Shown: positions 42,632 through 52,840, numbered from the stretch's first letter. The stretch is 59,539 nucleotides of DNA from an uncultured Lachnospiraceae bacterium (GCA_947564735.1 CANOEC010000025.1:1-59539); one strand, 5' to 3'. The notes: generated by a model from the letters alone, not told the origin. Numbers and translations: made by a program.

Positions 42632-43882
42632 ATGAAAATTAGGAGCGGACTGCCGGGATTGCGCAAAGCGTTATACCATGTGACTGCGCTTATGCTGATT
42701 ATATGGTTGACAATCATTGCGAATGTCATACTGCTGGTGGTGGTAGCGATACGATATCACAGGGAGCTGCCGGAGTATGTGGAGGGCGGAGAAATCATGG
42801 AGGCGCTGACACCGACACAGAACGGCTATGAACTCAGTGTGCCCGTGCAGGAGTCGATGACCAAGTTGAAGCAGTGGGCGATACTGCTTGATGAAAATGG
42901 GAAAGTTATCTGGAGCTACAGAAAGCCGGCGGAGATTAAGGAATCATTTACGCAGTCTGAAATTGCCAGAATGAGTAAATGGTATCTGGAGGATTATCCC
43001 GTCCACTTAAGAGTGTGGGACGATCGGATCATGGTGGTGGGAATGCCTAAGTTTTCCATGTGGAAATATAATATGGAATATCCGATTCCGTGGATAGACT
43101 ATATTAAAGCTGTATGGTTCTGGATTGTTCTGTTCGATTTTCTTCTGGTTCTGGTATCTGCTTTTTTCTTTACCAGAAAATGGGCAAAAAACCGGGAGCA
43201 GGTGAGGATAGAGTGGATATCCGGGATATCACACGATATTCGTACGCCCCTGTCCATGGTGATGGGATATTCGGATGCACTGCAAAGCAGTGAAAATCTG
43301 TCGCCGGAAGAAAAACGGCAGATGGAAGTCATCAGGCATCAGAGCATCGTGATGAAGGAGCTGGTGGAAGATTTGAACCTTACTTCCCGGCTGGAATATT
43401 CCATGCAGGCGCTTCGCGTAGAGAAATTGCGTCCTGCGGCAGTGCTGCGAGAGGTGGCAGCGTCATTTTTAAGTGATGTCAATGAAAAAGAAGCGGACGT
43501 TGATATGGTGGTGTCCGAACAGGCGGAAGAATTGTGGACAGAGGCGGATCGTCAATTGCTGCTTAGGGCGTTCCGTAATCTGCTAAATAACAGTATACAA
43601 CACAGCGAGCAGAAGAAGACAATTGTGATTACATTACGCATGTGGAAAGCAGGGCGGTGGTGCTGCATCAGTTTTGCGGATAACGGTGTGGGATATTCGC
43701 AGGATTTGCTGCGGCAGATGCACAGCCGGAAGAAAAAGAAGGTGCAGCAGAACATCGGCGGGCTTCATATTGTTCAAAAAATCGTGTTGGCGCACGGCGG
43801 CAAAATTCGTTTTGAAAACAATAAACAAGGAGGCAGTTTTTGTGAGATAAGGCTGAGCGCATATAGTGTAAAAAGAAGATAA
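42632..43882 (+). CDS. Sensor histidine kinase, partner of the preceding response regulator
   Basis: A 416-residue kinase. TM1 (VTALMLIIWLTIIANVILLVVVA) and TM2 (AVWFWIVLFDFLLVLVSAFFF) frame a sensor of about 120 residues. HisKA: WISGISHDIRTPLSMVMGYSDALQ; ATPase: RNLLNNSIQHSE and FADNGVGYSQDLL, with a short G2 region GGLHIVQKIVLAHGG. ATG 42632 is preferred because AGAGGAG precedes it. It forms an operon with the regulator; the C-terminus is intact. Confidence 0.93.
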   Translation: MKIRSGLPGLRKALYHVTALMLIIWLTIIANVILLVVVAIRYHRELPEYVEGGEIMEALTPTQNGYELSVPVQESMTKLKQWAILLDENGKVIWSYRKPAEIKESFTQSEIARMSKWYLEDYPVHLRVWDDRIMVVGMPKFSMWKYNMEYPIPWIDYIKAVWFWIVLFDFLLVLVSAFFFTRKWAKNREQVRIEWISGISHDIRTPLSMVMGYSDALQSSENLSPEEKRQMEVIRHQSIVMKELVEDLNLTSRLEYSMQALRVEKLRPAAVLREVAASFLSDVNEKEADVDMVVSEQAEELWTEADRQLLLRAFRNLLNNSIQHSEQKKTIVITLRMWKAGRWCCISFADNGVGYSQDLLRQMHSRKKKKVQQNIGGLHIVQKIVLAHGGKIRFENNKQGGSFCEIRLSAYSVKRR

Positions 43883-43936
43883 GAAAGGTATAGCAAACTC
43901 CATGTGGCTGTGCTACACTGAAATTATCATGTATGG

Positions 43937-43962
43937 TACTTTGTACCTGCAGGTGTAAAGTA
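43937..43962. promoter_or_regulatory. 26-bp imperfect palindrome upstream of the GH3 gene
   Basis: Left half TACTTTGTACCTG and right half CAGGTGTAAAGTA match at 11 of 13 positions. It ends 25 bp before the GH3 start codon, the position of an operator; it could also fold as a hairpin in the mRNA. The centre ACCTGCAGGT is a perfect 10-bp palindrome. Confidence 0.5.
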
Positions 43963-43987
43963 TATGGGAAATGCAGGAGGTTATCAA

Positions 43988-46267
43988 ATGACAGCAGACA
44001 AGATCAGAGAACTGGTAGCACAGATGACTTTGGAGGAGAAGGCAGCTATGTGTTCGGGAGCAGATTTCTGGCATACTGAGGCGGTAGAGCGCTTGGGAAT
44101 CCCGGCAAGCATGGTATCTGACGGACCTCATGGGTTGCGCAAACAGGATGAGCAGGCAGACCATTTAGGAGTGAATGAGAGTATTAAAGCGGTGTGTTTT
44201 CCTGCCGGATGCGGCACGGCGGCGTCTTTTAACAGGGAATTGCTTGTGAAGATGGGCGAAGCGCTTGGAAATGAATGTCAAGCGGAAGGCGTAAGCGTCA
44301 TATTAGGACCGGCTGTCAATATTAAGCGTTCACCGTTGTGCGGACGTAATTTCGAGTATTATTCGGAAGACCCGCTTGTGGCAAGCGAGATGGCGGGTGC
44401 ACTGATTCATGGAATACAGAGTAAGAATGTTGGCACGAGTATCAAGCATTTTCTTGCAAATAATCAGGAGACGCGAAGAATGTCTTCTGACTCCCGTGTA
44501 GATGAAAGAACATTAAATGAAATTTATCTGGCGGCTTTTGAAGGCGCGGTGAAGAAAGAAAAACCGTGGACGGTGATGTGCTCCTACAACAAGATTAACG
44601 GCACTTACGCTGCGCAGAATCACTTATATTTAACGGAGACACTCCGTGAAAAATGGGGATTTGAAGGTTATGTGATGAGTGACTGGGGTGCGGTCAACAA
44701 TCGTGTGGAGGACTTGAAGGCAGGGCTTGACCTTGAGATGCCCAGTTCTAACGGTGTGAATGACAAACTGATTGTGGGCGCTGTTTTGAGCGGAGAGCTG
44801 GATGAAGGCATTGTAGATGAAGCGGTTGAGCATATTTTGAATATTGTATTCCGTTATGAAGAGAACCGGGATAAGGATGCAGTATTTAATAGGGATGAAG
44901 ATCATGAGACAGCCCGCAGGGTGGCGGAGGAGACGATTGTACTCTTAAAGAACGAGGGCGTGCTTCCTCTGTCGGATAAACAGAAGGTTGCTTTTATAGG
45001 CAAGTATGCGAAAATTCCACGCTATCAGGGCGGCGGCAGTTCCCATATCAACAGCCATAAGGTGACGTCGGCGTTAGACGCGGCGGCAGGGATGGACAAT
45101 GTTACCTATGCGCAGGGATTTGATGACAAAGAAGACAGGACCGATGAGAAACTGCTGGCGGAAGCAGTCGAGGCGGCAAAGGGTGCAGAAGTGGCAGTTA
45201 TTTTTGCAGGGCTGCCGGATAAGTTTGAGTCGGAAGGATTTGACAGACAGCATATGGCGATGCCGGACTGCCAGAATGAATTGATAGAGAGAATTGCAGC
45301 AGTACAGCCTAATACGGTTGTGGTACTGCATAACGGTTCACCGGTTGAGATGCCTTGGATTGACAAGGTAAAAGGTGTTGTGGAGGCATATCTGGGCGGT
45401 CAGGCAGTGGGCGGCGCAGTCTGCGATATCTTATTTGGCAAGGTGAATCCCAGCGCGAAGCTGCCGGAGACATTCCCGCTCAGACTGGAAGATAATCCGT
45501 CGTATTTGTCGTATATCGGTGAGGGCGATATGGTAGAATACCGCGAAGGCATTTTTGTAGGATACCGCTATTATGATAAGAAAAAGATGGATGTCCTGTT
45601 CCCCTTCGGACATGGGTTGTCTTACACGACATTTGCGTATTCTAATCTGACAGTAGATAAAGAGCAGATGAAAGATTCGGATATCCTGCGTGTGACGGTT
45701 GATGTAAAGAACACCGGCGATGTGGCAGGTAAGGAAGTTGTTCAGCTTTATGTGGCGGATAAGGAGAGCATGGTCATCCGTCCGGTAAAAGAACTGCGTG
45801 ATTTTGCGAAGGTGGAATTACAGCCCGGCGAGACCAAGACGGTGACGTTTATGCTGGATAAGAGGGCATTTGCATACTATAGTGTGAGAATCCATGACTG
45901 GCATGTGGAGACCGGCGAATTTGATATTTTGATTGGTAAATCATCCAGAGACATTGTACTGAAAAAGACGGTGACAGTGGAATCTACAGAGAAGCTTCCG
46001 TTTGTGTATACAACAGACACCACGATAGGCGACGTCAAGAAAGACCCAAGAGCTTGGGCGCTGGCACAGGAGCTGTTTAAGAACGGATTGTTTGGTGCAC
46101 CGCCGGAGGGCGCTGAGAGCGTGGCGACAAGCGAAGCGATATCGGATGAGATGAATGAGGCGATGGAAGGATTCCTTCCGCTTCGCGGACCAATCAGTTT
46201 CACCGGCAAGGTAACGATGGCGGACGTGCAGGCGCTTGTGGATAGGCTGAATGCGTTGGAAGAGTAA
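43988..46267 (+). CDS. GH3 beta-glucosidase family glycoside hydrolase
   Basis: A 759-residue cytoplasmic enzyme (no signal peptide) that likely removes terminal beta-linked glucose from oligosaccharides. The (beta/alpha)8 domain has SDGPHGLR, GRNFEYYSEDP, KHFLANNQETRR and the nucleophile Asp in GFEGYVMSDWGAV; the second domain and the fibronectin-like C-terminal domain (VTVDVKNTGDVAGKEVVQLYV) follow. A 70-residue C-terminal extension (VKKDPRAW...ALVDRLNAL) ends it. ATG 43988 follows GCAGGAGG; the ATG at 43964 overlaps the palindrome zone. Confidence 0.93.
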   Translation: MTADKIRELVAQMTLEEKAAMCSGADFWHTEAVERLGIPASMVSDGPHGLRKQDEQADHLGVNESIKAVCFPAGCGTAASFNRELLVKMGEALGNECQAEGVSVILGPAVNIKRSPLCGRNFEYYSEDPLVASEMAGALIHGIQSKNVGTSIKHFLANNQETRRMSSDSRVDERTLNEIYLAAFEGAVKKEKPWTVMCSYNKINGTYAAQNHLYLTETLREKWGFEGYVMSDWGAVNNRVEDLKAGLDLEMPSSNGVNDKLIVGAVLSGELDEGIVDEAVEHILNIVFRYEENRDKDAVFNRDEDHETARRVAEETIVLLKNEGVLPLSDKQKVAFIGKYAKIPRYQGGGSSHINSHKVTSALDAAAGMDNVTYAQGFDDKEDRTDEKLLAEAVEAAKGAEVAVIFAGLPDKFESEGFDRQHMAMPDCQNELIERIAAVQPNTVVVLHNGSPVEMPWIDKVKGVVEAYLGGQAVGGAVCDILFGKVNPSAKLPETFPLRLEDNPSYLSYIGEGDMVEYREGIFVGYRYYDKKKMDVLFPFGHGLSYTTFAYSNLTVDKEQMKDSDILRVTVDVKNTGDVAGKEVVQLYVADKESMVIRPVKELRDFAKVELQPGETKTVTFMLDKRAFAYYSVRIHDWHVETGEFDILIGKSSRDIVLKKTVTVESTEKLPFVYTTDTTIGDVKKDPRAWALAQELFKNGLFGAPPEGAESVATSEAISDEMNEAMEGFLPLRGPISFTGKVTMADVQALVDRLNALEE

Positions 46268-46295
46268 GTGCATAGATACGATAAGTAATATAAAA

Positions 46296-46328
46296 AACAT
46301 GCGAGAGATTAACTCCCGCATGTTTTTG
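46296..46328 (+). terminator. Intrinsic terminator after the GH3 gene
   Basis: ACATGCGAGAG and CTCCCGCATGT form an 11-bp stem with one mismatch around a 5-nt loop, followed by TTTT. Confidence 0.8.
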
Positions 46329-46329
46329 T

Positions 46330-46435
46330 TCTATAATAGGAAATTTCTCCAAAGAGCGGAAGAATGCAAAGCATTCTTCTCAGGATAATTGCGAAGCGAT
46401 TTTCTCAAGATAATTGCGAAGCAATTTTCTTGTTT
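46330..46435 (-). repeat. Modular hairpin repeat at the 3' end of pyrG
   Basis: Read on the minus strand: two AAAAT-NGCTTCGCAATTAT hairpin modules, then a GAAGAATGC..GCATTCTTC hairpin and a tail ending GGAGAAATTTCCTATT. The 45 bp at 46335-46379 match 48283-48327 in inverse with about four differences. Its right end supplies the last codons of pyrG. Confidence 0.85.
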
Positions 46436-48027
46436 TCTAACGCCGCCTTGACAAATCCTTTGAACAACGGGTGCGGTCTGTTGGGTCTTGACTTTAATTC
46501 GGGATGCGCCTGTGTGGCAACGAAGAACGGATGGCTGGGCAATTCACACATTTCCACAATTCGTCCATCGGGGGATAAGCCCGACAGCTTCATGCCGTTC
46601 TCTGTAAGCACTGCACGATAATCGTTATTGACTTCATAGCGGTGTCTGTGTCTTTCATGAATGGTCTCTTCTCCGTATAGTGCATACGCCTTGGAGGTCT
46701 TGTCCAATACGCAGGGATAGGAGCCGAGGCGAAGTGTGCCGCCGATATCTTCCACGCCGTTCTGGTCGGGCATCAGTGCAATGACCGGATGGGTGGTGGA
46801 AGGGTCAAGTTCTATGCTGTGCGCGTCGTTAAAGGAAAGTACATTTCTGGCAAATTCTACGATAGCTAACTGCATACCAAGGCAAAGCCCAAGGAAAGGG
46901 ATATTGTTTGTCCTTGCGTATGTGATGGCGTAAATCTTGCCTTCAATCCCTCTGTCGCCGAAACCGCCCGGAACGAGGACGCCGTTGACACCGCTTAGGA
47001 TGTCACTGACATTATCTTTTGTCACGGTCTCGGAATCAACCCATTTGATATTGACCACGCACCGGTTAGAAATACCGCCGTGCTTCAATGCTTCCACAAC
47101 GCTGATATATGCATCGTGAAGCTGGGTATACTTACCTACAAGGGCAACCGTTACTTCACTGGTAGGAGTCCTCAAGGATTCAACCACGGCTTTCCAGTCT
47201 GTCAGGTCGGGCTCAGGACAGTCCAGTTTCAGACAGTCACATGCAACCTGCGCCAAATGCTCTTCTTCCATGGCAAGAGGCGCTTCATAGAGATGCTCCA
47301 CGTCCAGATTCTGCAGTACACGGTTGCTTGGTACGTTACAGAATAAAGCAATTTTATCTTTTAGCGTCTGGTCAAGAGGATGTTCGCTGCGGCATACGAT
47401 GATGTCCGGCTGAAGTCCCATGCCCTGCAGTTCCTTGACACTTGCCTGCGTGGGTTTTGTTTTCATCTCCTGAGAAGCGTTTAAATACGGAATGAGCGTA
47501 ACATGAATCAGGATGGCGTTTTCCCTTCCTACTTCGTGCTGGAACTGACGAATGGATTCCAAGAAAGGCTGGCTTTCAATGTCACCAACTGTTCCGCCGA
47601 CTTCTATGATTGCGATACGGGTTTCCTCGTCGGTAAAGTTGCGATAGAAACGGCTTTTGATTTCGTTGGTAATGTGAGGGATTACCTGCACCGTACCGCC
47701 GCCGTAATCGCCACGGCGTTCCTTTTGTAATACGGACCAGTATACTTTACCGGTAGTAACGTTGGAATTTTTATCCAGATTTTCGTCGATAAACCGCTCG
47801 TAGTGACCAAGGTCGAGATCAGTCTCCGTACCGTCCTCCGTTACAAATACCTCGCCATGCTGAATCGGATTCATTGTGCCGGGGTCTATATTGATATAGG
47901 GATCAAACTTCTGCATCGTGACTTTATAGCCGCGGGCTTTCAAAAGTCTTCCCAATGAAGCGGCAGTGATGCCCTTGCCGAGACCGGATACAACACCACC
48001 TGTTACAAACACGTATTTTACTGCCAT
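46405..48027 (-). CDS. pyrG: CTP synthase
   Basis: A 540-residue enzyme that makes CTP from UTP, ATP and glutamine. The amidoligase domain starts [30 protein letters not shown] with the P-loop, and has [12 protein letters not shown] and [16 protein letters not shown]. The glutamine amidotransferase domain has the oxyanion region [11 protein letters not shown] and the nucleophile Cys in [16 protein letters not shown] 48027 is chosen by the family N-terminus. The final residues NKKIASQLS are encoded by an intergenic hairpin repeat, so the native end has been replaced. Confidence 0.97.
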   Translation of the reverse strand: MAVKYVFVTGGVVSGLGKGITAASLGRLLKARGYKVTMQKFDPYINIDPGTMNPIQHGEVFVTEDGTETDLDLGHYERFIDENLDKNSNVTTGKVYWSVLQKERRGDYGGGTVQVIPHITNEIKSRFYRNFTDEETRIAIIEVGGTVGDIESQPFLESIRQFQHEVGRENAILIHVTLIPYLNASQEMKTKPTQASVKELQGMGLQPDIIVCRSEHPLDQTLKDKIALFCNVPSNRVLQNLDVEHLYEAPLAMEEEHLAQVACDCLKLDCPEPDLTDWKAVVESLRTPTSEVTVALVGKYTQLHDAYISVVEALKHGGISNRCVVNIKWVDSETVTKDNVSDILSGVNGVLVPGGFGDRGIEGKIYAITYARTNNIPFLGLCLGMQLAIVEFARNVLSFNDAHSIELDPSTTHPVIALMPDQNGVEDIGGTLRLGSYPCVLDKTSKAYALYGEETIHERHRHRYEVNNDYRAVLTENGMKLSGLSPDGRIVEMCELPSHPFFVATQAHPELKSRPNRPHPLFKGFVKAALENKKIASQLS

Positions 48028-48248
48028 TTTTCTCCATGCCTTTCTATCACAAAAACTAATCGCGCAATACCTTGTGTCATGTGCTGACACACAAAACAAT
48101 ATATGGCTTATTATACAATGAAAAGGCAGGAAAAATCTACTGAAAAGGTTAAAATTTGTAAAAAACTTTAGAATTCTTTAATACTTGTGTTCATAAATTC
48201 ATAATTCGCATATTGATTTATGATTTTGCCTTCTATATACTATGTTAT
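48028..48248. other. Divergent region between pyrG and the repeat upstream of ftsH
   Basis: AT-rich sequence upstream of pyrG. No RNA gene was recognised; promoters for pyrG presumably lie here but no consensus pair stands out. Confidence 0.3.
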
Positions 48249-48446
48249 AGTACAAGAAAATCTGATTCGCAGATTTTCTTGGGAAGAATGCAGAGCATTC
48301 TTCCGCGCTTTGGAGAAATTTCCTATTGTACAAGAAAAAATTGAGTTGCGCTCAATTGCGAGATATTGCTTATGAGATGCTGCGCTTCTCCGCAAACTCG
48401 TGTACAACCGAAGCATTTTTCCACATTGGTCGAAATTTTCTATAAT
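48249..48446 (+). repeat. Two adjoining modular hairpin repeats between pyrG and ftsH
   Basis: Unit 1 (48249-48330): AGAAAATCT..AGATTTTCT hairpin, GAAGAATGC..GCATTCTTC hairpin, tail GGAGAAATTTCCTATTGTAC. Unit 2 (48328-48446): AAAAAATTGAG..CTCAATTGCGAGAT, then CGCAAACTCGTGTACAA and a tail GAAATTTTCTATAATA, the same module order as at 33244-33393. Shared TGTACAAGAAAA joins the units. Confidence 0.85.
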
Positions 48447-48506
48447 AATAAAAATAAGAGATGTTTATGTCGCGTGAGCGATATGGATAGAAAGTGAGGA
48501 TTCCTC

Positions 48507-50861
48507 ATGGATGATAATTTAAATCAGTACGACGGCGGATCAAATCGTGGTCCCGGCGGACCGGGTGGACCAAACGGTCCGGGCGGTCCGAATAATAACG
48601 GCGGACCGAATGGAGGCGGGAGCGATCCCCGCAAGCAAAGTCTGATTATGCTCGTAGTAGCAGCTTTGGTTACACTGTTGTGTATCAGCATGTTTATGAA
48701 AATGCTGACTGGAGCGAGCAATCAGGAGATTACCTACAATGCCTTTGTAAAGATGGTAGAGGATGGTGACGTCAAGAGCGTCACGGTTGAGACCGACAGA
48801 GTGATTATTTATCCGAAGGAAGAAAAGGCGAGTTCTCCCTTTATGTACGGGTATGGTCTTGGAACCATGACTTACTATACGGGTAAGATGGAAGATGACG
48901 ATACATTGACAAAACGCTTGCTGGAACATGACATTGATGTGAACAAACAGACGTCGGACAGTTCCAGTGTGATTATGACGGTGCTGCTTTACTATGTTCT
49001 CCCGATTCTTTTGATGTGGGGGCTTCTCAGTCTGTTGTTCAGGAGGATGGGAGGCAAAGGCGGCCCGATGGGCGTAGGCAAGAGTACGGCGAAAGCTTAT
49101 GTGCAGAAAGAGACCGGAATTACATTCAAAGATGTGGCGGGCGAGGACGAAGCGAAAGAGTCGCTGGTGGAAGTTGTAGATTTTCTGCATAATCCCGGCA
49201 AGTACGCCAAAATTGGCGCGAGACTGCCTAAAGGTGCCCTCTTAGTCGGTCCTCCCGGAACGGGTAAGACACTGCTTGCCAAAGCGGTAGCGGGTGAAGC
49301 GCATGTGCCGTTTTTCTCGCTGTCCGGTTCTGACTTTATTGAGTTATATGTCGGCGTGGGAGCGTCCCGTGTACGTGACCTTTTTAAAGAGGCGGAGAAG
49401 AATGCGCCTTGTATCGTGTTTATTGACGAGATTGACGCCATCGGCAGAAGCAGGGATTCCAAGTATGGCGGCGGCAATGAAGAAAGAGAACAGACATTGA
49501 ACCAGCTTTTGTCAGAGATGGACGGTTTCGACGGCAGAAAGGGAATTATCATTCTGGCGGCGACCAACAGACCGGAGATTCTGGATAAAGCGTTGCTTCG
49601 TCCGGGACGTTTCGATAGGAGAATCATTGTAGATAAACCCGATTTAAAAGGGCGAGTGGAGATTCTTAAGGTACATGCCAAAGATGTGCGGATGGATGAG
49701 ACGGTTGATTTGAATGAGATTGCACTTGCAACCTCCGGAGCGGTCGGCTCTGACCTTGCCAATATGATTAACGAGGCGGCAATCAATGCCGTTAAGACGG
49801 GCAGGGAATATGTGAGCCAGAAAGATTTGTTTGACGCCGTTGAGCAGGTACTTGTAGGAAAAGAGAAGAAAGACCGCGTCATGAGCAAGGAGGAGCGTAA
49901 GATTGTATCCTATCATGAAGTGGGTCATGCGCTGATTAGCGCCTTGCAGAAAAATTCCGAGCCGGTGCAGAAGATTACGATTGTGCCAAGAACAATGGGC
50001 GCCCTTGGATATGTCATGCATGTGCCGGAAGAAGAGAAATATCTGGATACGGAGGCAGAGCTGCGTGACAGACTGGTAAGCCTTCTGGGCGGACGTGCAG
50101 CAGAGGAAGTTGTATTCGATACGGTGACCACGGGGGCGGCGAATGATATTGAGCAGGCGACGAGTCTCGCACGCAACATGATTACACGTTTTGGTATGAG
50201 CAAGAAATTTGGTTTGATGGGACTTGCGACAGTCGAAAGCCAGTATCTGGACGGAAGGGCGTCTTTGACATGCTCTGATGTGACAGCGGCAGATATTGAT
50301 ACGGAAGTCATGAAAATGCTTCGTGACAGTTATAAGCAGGCGAAGAAGTTACTCAAAGAAAACCGCGAGATTATGGATAAGCTGGCGGCACATCTGATAG
50401 AGAAAGAAACGATTACAGGCAAAGAGTTCATGAAGATTTTCCGAAAGGAAAAAGGACTTCCGGAGCCGGAAGAGGATGAGAAAGAAGGCAAAAAGGACGG
50501 GGAGAAAGTTTTGGAGAAGCCTGTGGAGCCGCCGAAGGCGGAGGAACAGGGAGCAGAGTCGCCGCAAGTCGGACAGCCATCTCAGAATATGCCGGGCGGG
50601 CAGCCGCCGTTACAAGGGCAGCAGAATGTATCCGACGGGCAGCCTGCACAGCAGGATGTATCTGGCGGAGAATCCGGACAGCAGAATGTATCCGACGGGC
50701 AGCCTGCACAGCAGAATGTACCCGGCGGACAGTCTGGGCAGCAGAATGTACCAAATGGACAGTCCGGACAGGAGCCGCGTTGGATGCCGCCCACACAGCC
50801 ACAGACGGAGAACCGTGGAATTTTTTCACAGGCGCCGGAACCGAAGGATGATAACAAGTAG
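48507..50861 (+). CDS. ftsH: FtsH-type membrane AAA+ zinc metalloprotease with unusual low-complexity ends
   Basis: A 784-residue membrane protease that degrades misfolded membrane and regulatory proteins. A Gly/Pro/Asn-rich tail (residues 8-40) precedes TM1 (SLIMLVVAALVTLLCISMF); an extracytoplasmic domain and TM2 (VIMTVLLYYVLPILLMWGLLSLLF) follow. AAA domain: GPPGTGKTLLAKA, CIVFIDEIDAIG, TNRPEILDKALLRPGRFDR. Zinc site: SYHEVGHALIS. The C-terminus (about 655-784) is an acidic/Lys linker and a Gln/Gly/Pro repeat built of decapeptides. Start follows AGTGAGGA. Confidence 0.95.
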   Translation: MDDNLNQYDGGSNRGPGGPGGPNGPGGPNNNGGPNGGGSDPRKQSLIMLVVAALVTLLCISMFMKMLTGASNQEITYNAFVKMVEDGDVKSVTVETDRVIIYPKEEKASSPFMYGYGLGTMTYYTGKMEDDDTLTKRLLEHDIDVNKQTSDSSSVIMTVLLYYVLPILLMWGLLSLLFRRMGGKGGPMGVGKSTAKAYVQKETGITFKDVAGEDEAKESLVEVVDFLHNPGKYAKIGARLPKGALLVGPPGTGKTLLAKAVAGEAHVPFFSLSGSDFIELYVGVGASRVRDLFKEAEKNAPCIVFIDEIDAIGRSRDSKYGGGNEEREQTLNQLLSEMDGFDGRKGIIILAATNRPEILDKALLRPGRFDRRIIVDKPDLKGRVEILKVHAKDVRMDETVDLNEIALATSGAVGSDLANMINEAAINAVKTGREYVSQKDLFDAVEQVLVGKEKKDRVMSKEERKIVSYHEVGHALISALQKNSEPVQKITIVPRTMGALGYVMHVPEEEKYLDTEAELRDRLVSLLGGRAAEEVVFDTVTTGAANDIEQATSLARNMITRFGMSKKFGLMGLATVESQYLDGRASLTCSDVTAADIDTEVMKMLRDSYKQAKKLLKENREIMDKLAAHLIEKETITGKEFMKIFRKEKGLPEPEEDEKEGKKDGEKVLEKPVEPPKAEEQGAESPQVGQPSQNMPGGQPPLQGQQNVSDGQPAQQDVSGGESGQQNVSDGQPAQQNVPGGQSGQQNVPNGQSGQEPRWMPPTQPQTENRGIFSQAPEPKDDNK
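50621..50770 (+). repeat. 30-bp tandem repeat in the ftsH 3' end (five units)
   Basis: Units at 50621, 50651, 50681, 50711 and 50741 encode QNVSDGQPAQ, QDVSGGESGQ, QNVSDGQPAQ, QNVPGGQSGQ and QNVPNGQSGQ. Units 1 and 3 are identical at DNA level, a 60-bp higher period that points to recent expansion. Confidence 0.9.
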
Positions 50862-50885
50862 AGTTTAGGAGATAGAAAATTGTTC

Positions 50886-50923
50886 AAGGCAAAGTCAGCT
50901 GAAAGGATTGACTTTGCCTTATT
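50886..50923 (+). terminator. Intrinsic terminator after ftsH
   Basis: AAGGCAAAGTCA (50886-50897) pairs perfectly with TGACTTTGCCTT (50909-50920) around an 11-nt loop, followed by ATTT. Confidence 0.75.
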
Positions 50924-50974
50924 TACCGTCATAATAAACTTAATAAGTGAAAGGATAACACAGAGGAACGAGAT

Positions 50975-52834
50975 ATGTTTGATTTTGATGAGGAATTGAA
51001 AAAACTTCCCAATTCTCCGGGCGTTTATTTGATGCATGATGCGGCTGATACAATTATTTATGTGGGGAAGGCAGTGAACCTGCATAACCGCGTGCGCTCC
51101 TATTTCCGCAAAATTGTCGGAAGAGGTCCGCAGATTGATAAGATGGTGCAGCAGATTGCGCGGTTTGAATATATTGTGACAGACTCCGAACTGGAAGCGC
51201 TTGTATTGGAAAATAATCTGATTAAAGAGTACAGCCCGAAATATAATACGATGCTCAAGGATGATAAGACGTACCCATATATTAAAGTGACGATGGGCGA
51301 AGAATATCCGCGGATTCTTTTTTCCAGAGAGATGAAAAAGGACCGTTCCAAATATTTCGGACCGTATACCAGCGCGGCGGCTGTCAAAGACACGATAGAG
51401 CTGATGAATAAACTGTATCAGCTAAAAACCTGCAATCGGAAGCTGCCCCGGGTCGGCTTGGAGCGTCCATGCTTAAACTATCATATCAAGCAGTGTATGG
51501 CTCCCTGTCAGGGATATATCAGCAAGGAAGAATACCGTGAGAGGGTGGAACAGGCGCTGGATTTTTTGAATGGAAATTATAAACCGCTGTTGAAAAGTTT
51601 AGAAGAAAAAATGACGCAAGCGTCAGAAAATATGGAATTTGAAGAGGCGATACGTTACCGTGACCTCTATAACAGTGTCAAAAGCGTGGCGCAGAAACAG
51701 AAAATTACAGACTCAGCCGGAGAAGATAAGGATATTCTTGCACTGGCAAAGGATGATACGGATGCGGTGGTGCAGGTGTTTTTTGTGCGGGATGGCAAAC
51801 TGATTGGCAGAGAGCACTTCTATATGACGCATGTGCAGGGGTATGACAATGCGCAGATTCTGCTGGATTTTGTGAAACAGTTTTATGCGGGAACGCCTTA
51901 CATTCCGAAGGAGCTGATGCTGCAGGAGGAGATTGCGGATATTGAGATTCTGGAGAAATGGCTGAGTACCCGTAAAGGCGGCAGAGTATACATACGGATA
52001 CCAAAGAAAGGGGCAAAGGAGAAGCTGGTGGAGCTGGCAGCTCAGAACGCACATCTTATCTTGAGTCAGGATAAAGAACGCATAAAACGGGAAGAGGGAA
52101 GAACAATTGGTGCGGTAAAAGAGATTGCGGCATTGCTTGAGCTGGAGCATGTGAACCGTATGGAGGCTTTTGATATTTCTAACATTAGCGGTTTTGCCAA
52201 TGTGGGTTCCATGGTGGTCTTTGAAAAAGGGAAGGCGAAGCGCAGCGACTACCGTAAGTTCCGCATTCAGTCCGTATCGGGACCGGATGACTATGCGTGC
52301 ATGAAAGAAGTGCTCACGAGGCGGTTTGTACACGGTATGGCGGAAAAAGAAGAACTGAACCGCAAAGAGATGGATCACGAGTTTGGGAGTTTTACGAAAT
52401 TTCCGGATTTACTGTTAATGGACGGCGGCAGGGGACAGGTCAACATTGCCCTTCAGGTATTGGAAGAGCTGCATCTTGATATTCCGGTGTGCGGTATGGT
52501 GAAGGACGATAATCACCGCACCAGAGGATTGTACTATCATAATGTGGAGATTCCCATAGACACGCACTCGGAAGGCTTTAAGCTGATTACCAGAATACAG
52601 GACGAGGCGCACCGGTTTGCCATCGAATACCACCGTTCACTGCGCTCCAAGGCGCAGGTGAAGTCCGTGTTAGACGAGATACCGGGAGTGGGTCCGGCGA
52701 GACGCAAGGCGCTCATGAAACACTTCGGTTCCATCAATGAAATCAAGGAAGCATCGGTTGAGCAGCTGTGCGAAGTGCCGGAAATACCGGAGCATATCGG
52801 GCAGCAGATTTATGAGTTTTTTAGGAAAGAGTAA
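50975..52834 (+). CDS. uvrC: Excinuclease ABC subunit C
   Basis: A 619-residue nucleotide-excision repair nuclease. GIY-YIG domain: [34 protein letters not shown]; Cys-containing region [29 protein letters not shown] motif [26 protein letters not shown]; endonuclease domain with [21 protein letters not shown] and [13 protein letters not shown]; two helix-hairpin-helix motifs at the C-terminus ([40 protein letters not shown]). The last 34 bp of the gene belong to a 40-bp sequence duplicated at 53461-53500 beyond a TA pair. Confidence 0.97.
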   Translation: MFDFDEELKKLPNSPGVYLMHDAADTIIYVGKAVNLHNRVRSYFRKIVGRGPQIDKMVQQIARFEYIVTDSELEALVLENNLIKEYSPKYNTMLKDDKTYPYIKVTMGEEYPRILFSREMKKDRSKYFGPYTSAAAVKDTIELMNKLYQLKTCNRKLPRVGLERPCLNYHIKQCMAPCQGYISKEEYRERVEQALDFLNGNYKPLLKSLEEKMTQASENMEFEEAIRYRDLYNSVKSVAQKQKITDSAGEDKDILALAKDDTDAVVQVFFVRDGKLIGREHFYMTHVQGYDNAQILLDFVKQFYAGTPYIPKELMLQEEIADIEILEKWLSTRKGGRVYIRIPKKGAKEKLVELAAQNAHLILSQDKERIKREEGRTIGAVKEIAALLELEHVNRMEAFDISNISGFANVGSMVVFEKGKAKRSDYRKFRIQSVSGPDDYACMKEVLTRRFVHGMAEKEELNRKEMDHEFGSFTKFPDLLLMDGGRGQVNIALQVLEELHLDIPVCGMVKDDNHRTRGLYYHNVEIPIDTHSEGFKLITRIQDEAHRFAIEYHRSLRSKAQVKSVLDEIPGVGPARRKALMKHFGSINEIKEASVEQLCEVPEIPEHIGQQIYEFFRKE

Positions 52835-52840
52835 GGTGCT
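52801..52840. repeat. 40-bp direct repeat, left copy (uvrC 3' end)
   Basis: Begins GCAGCAGATTTATGAGTTTT and covers the last 11 codons of uvrC, its stop and 6 bp beyond. It is identical to 53461-53500. The two copies start 660 bp apart and enclose one toxin-antitoxin pair. Confidence 0.95.
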
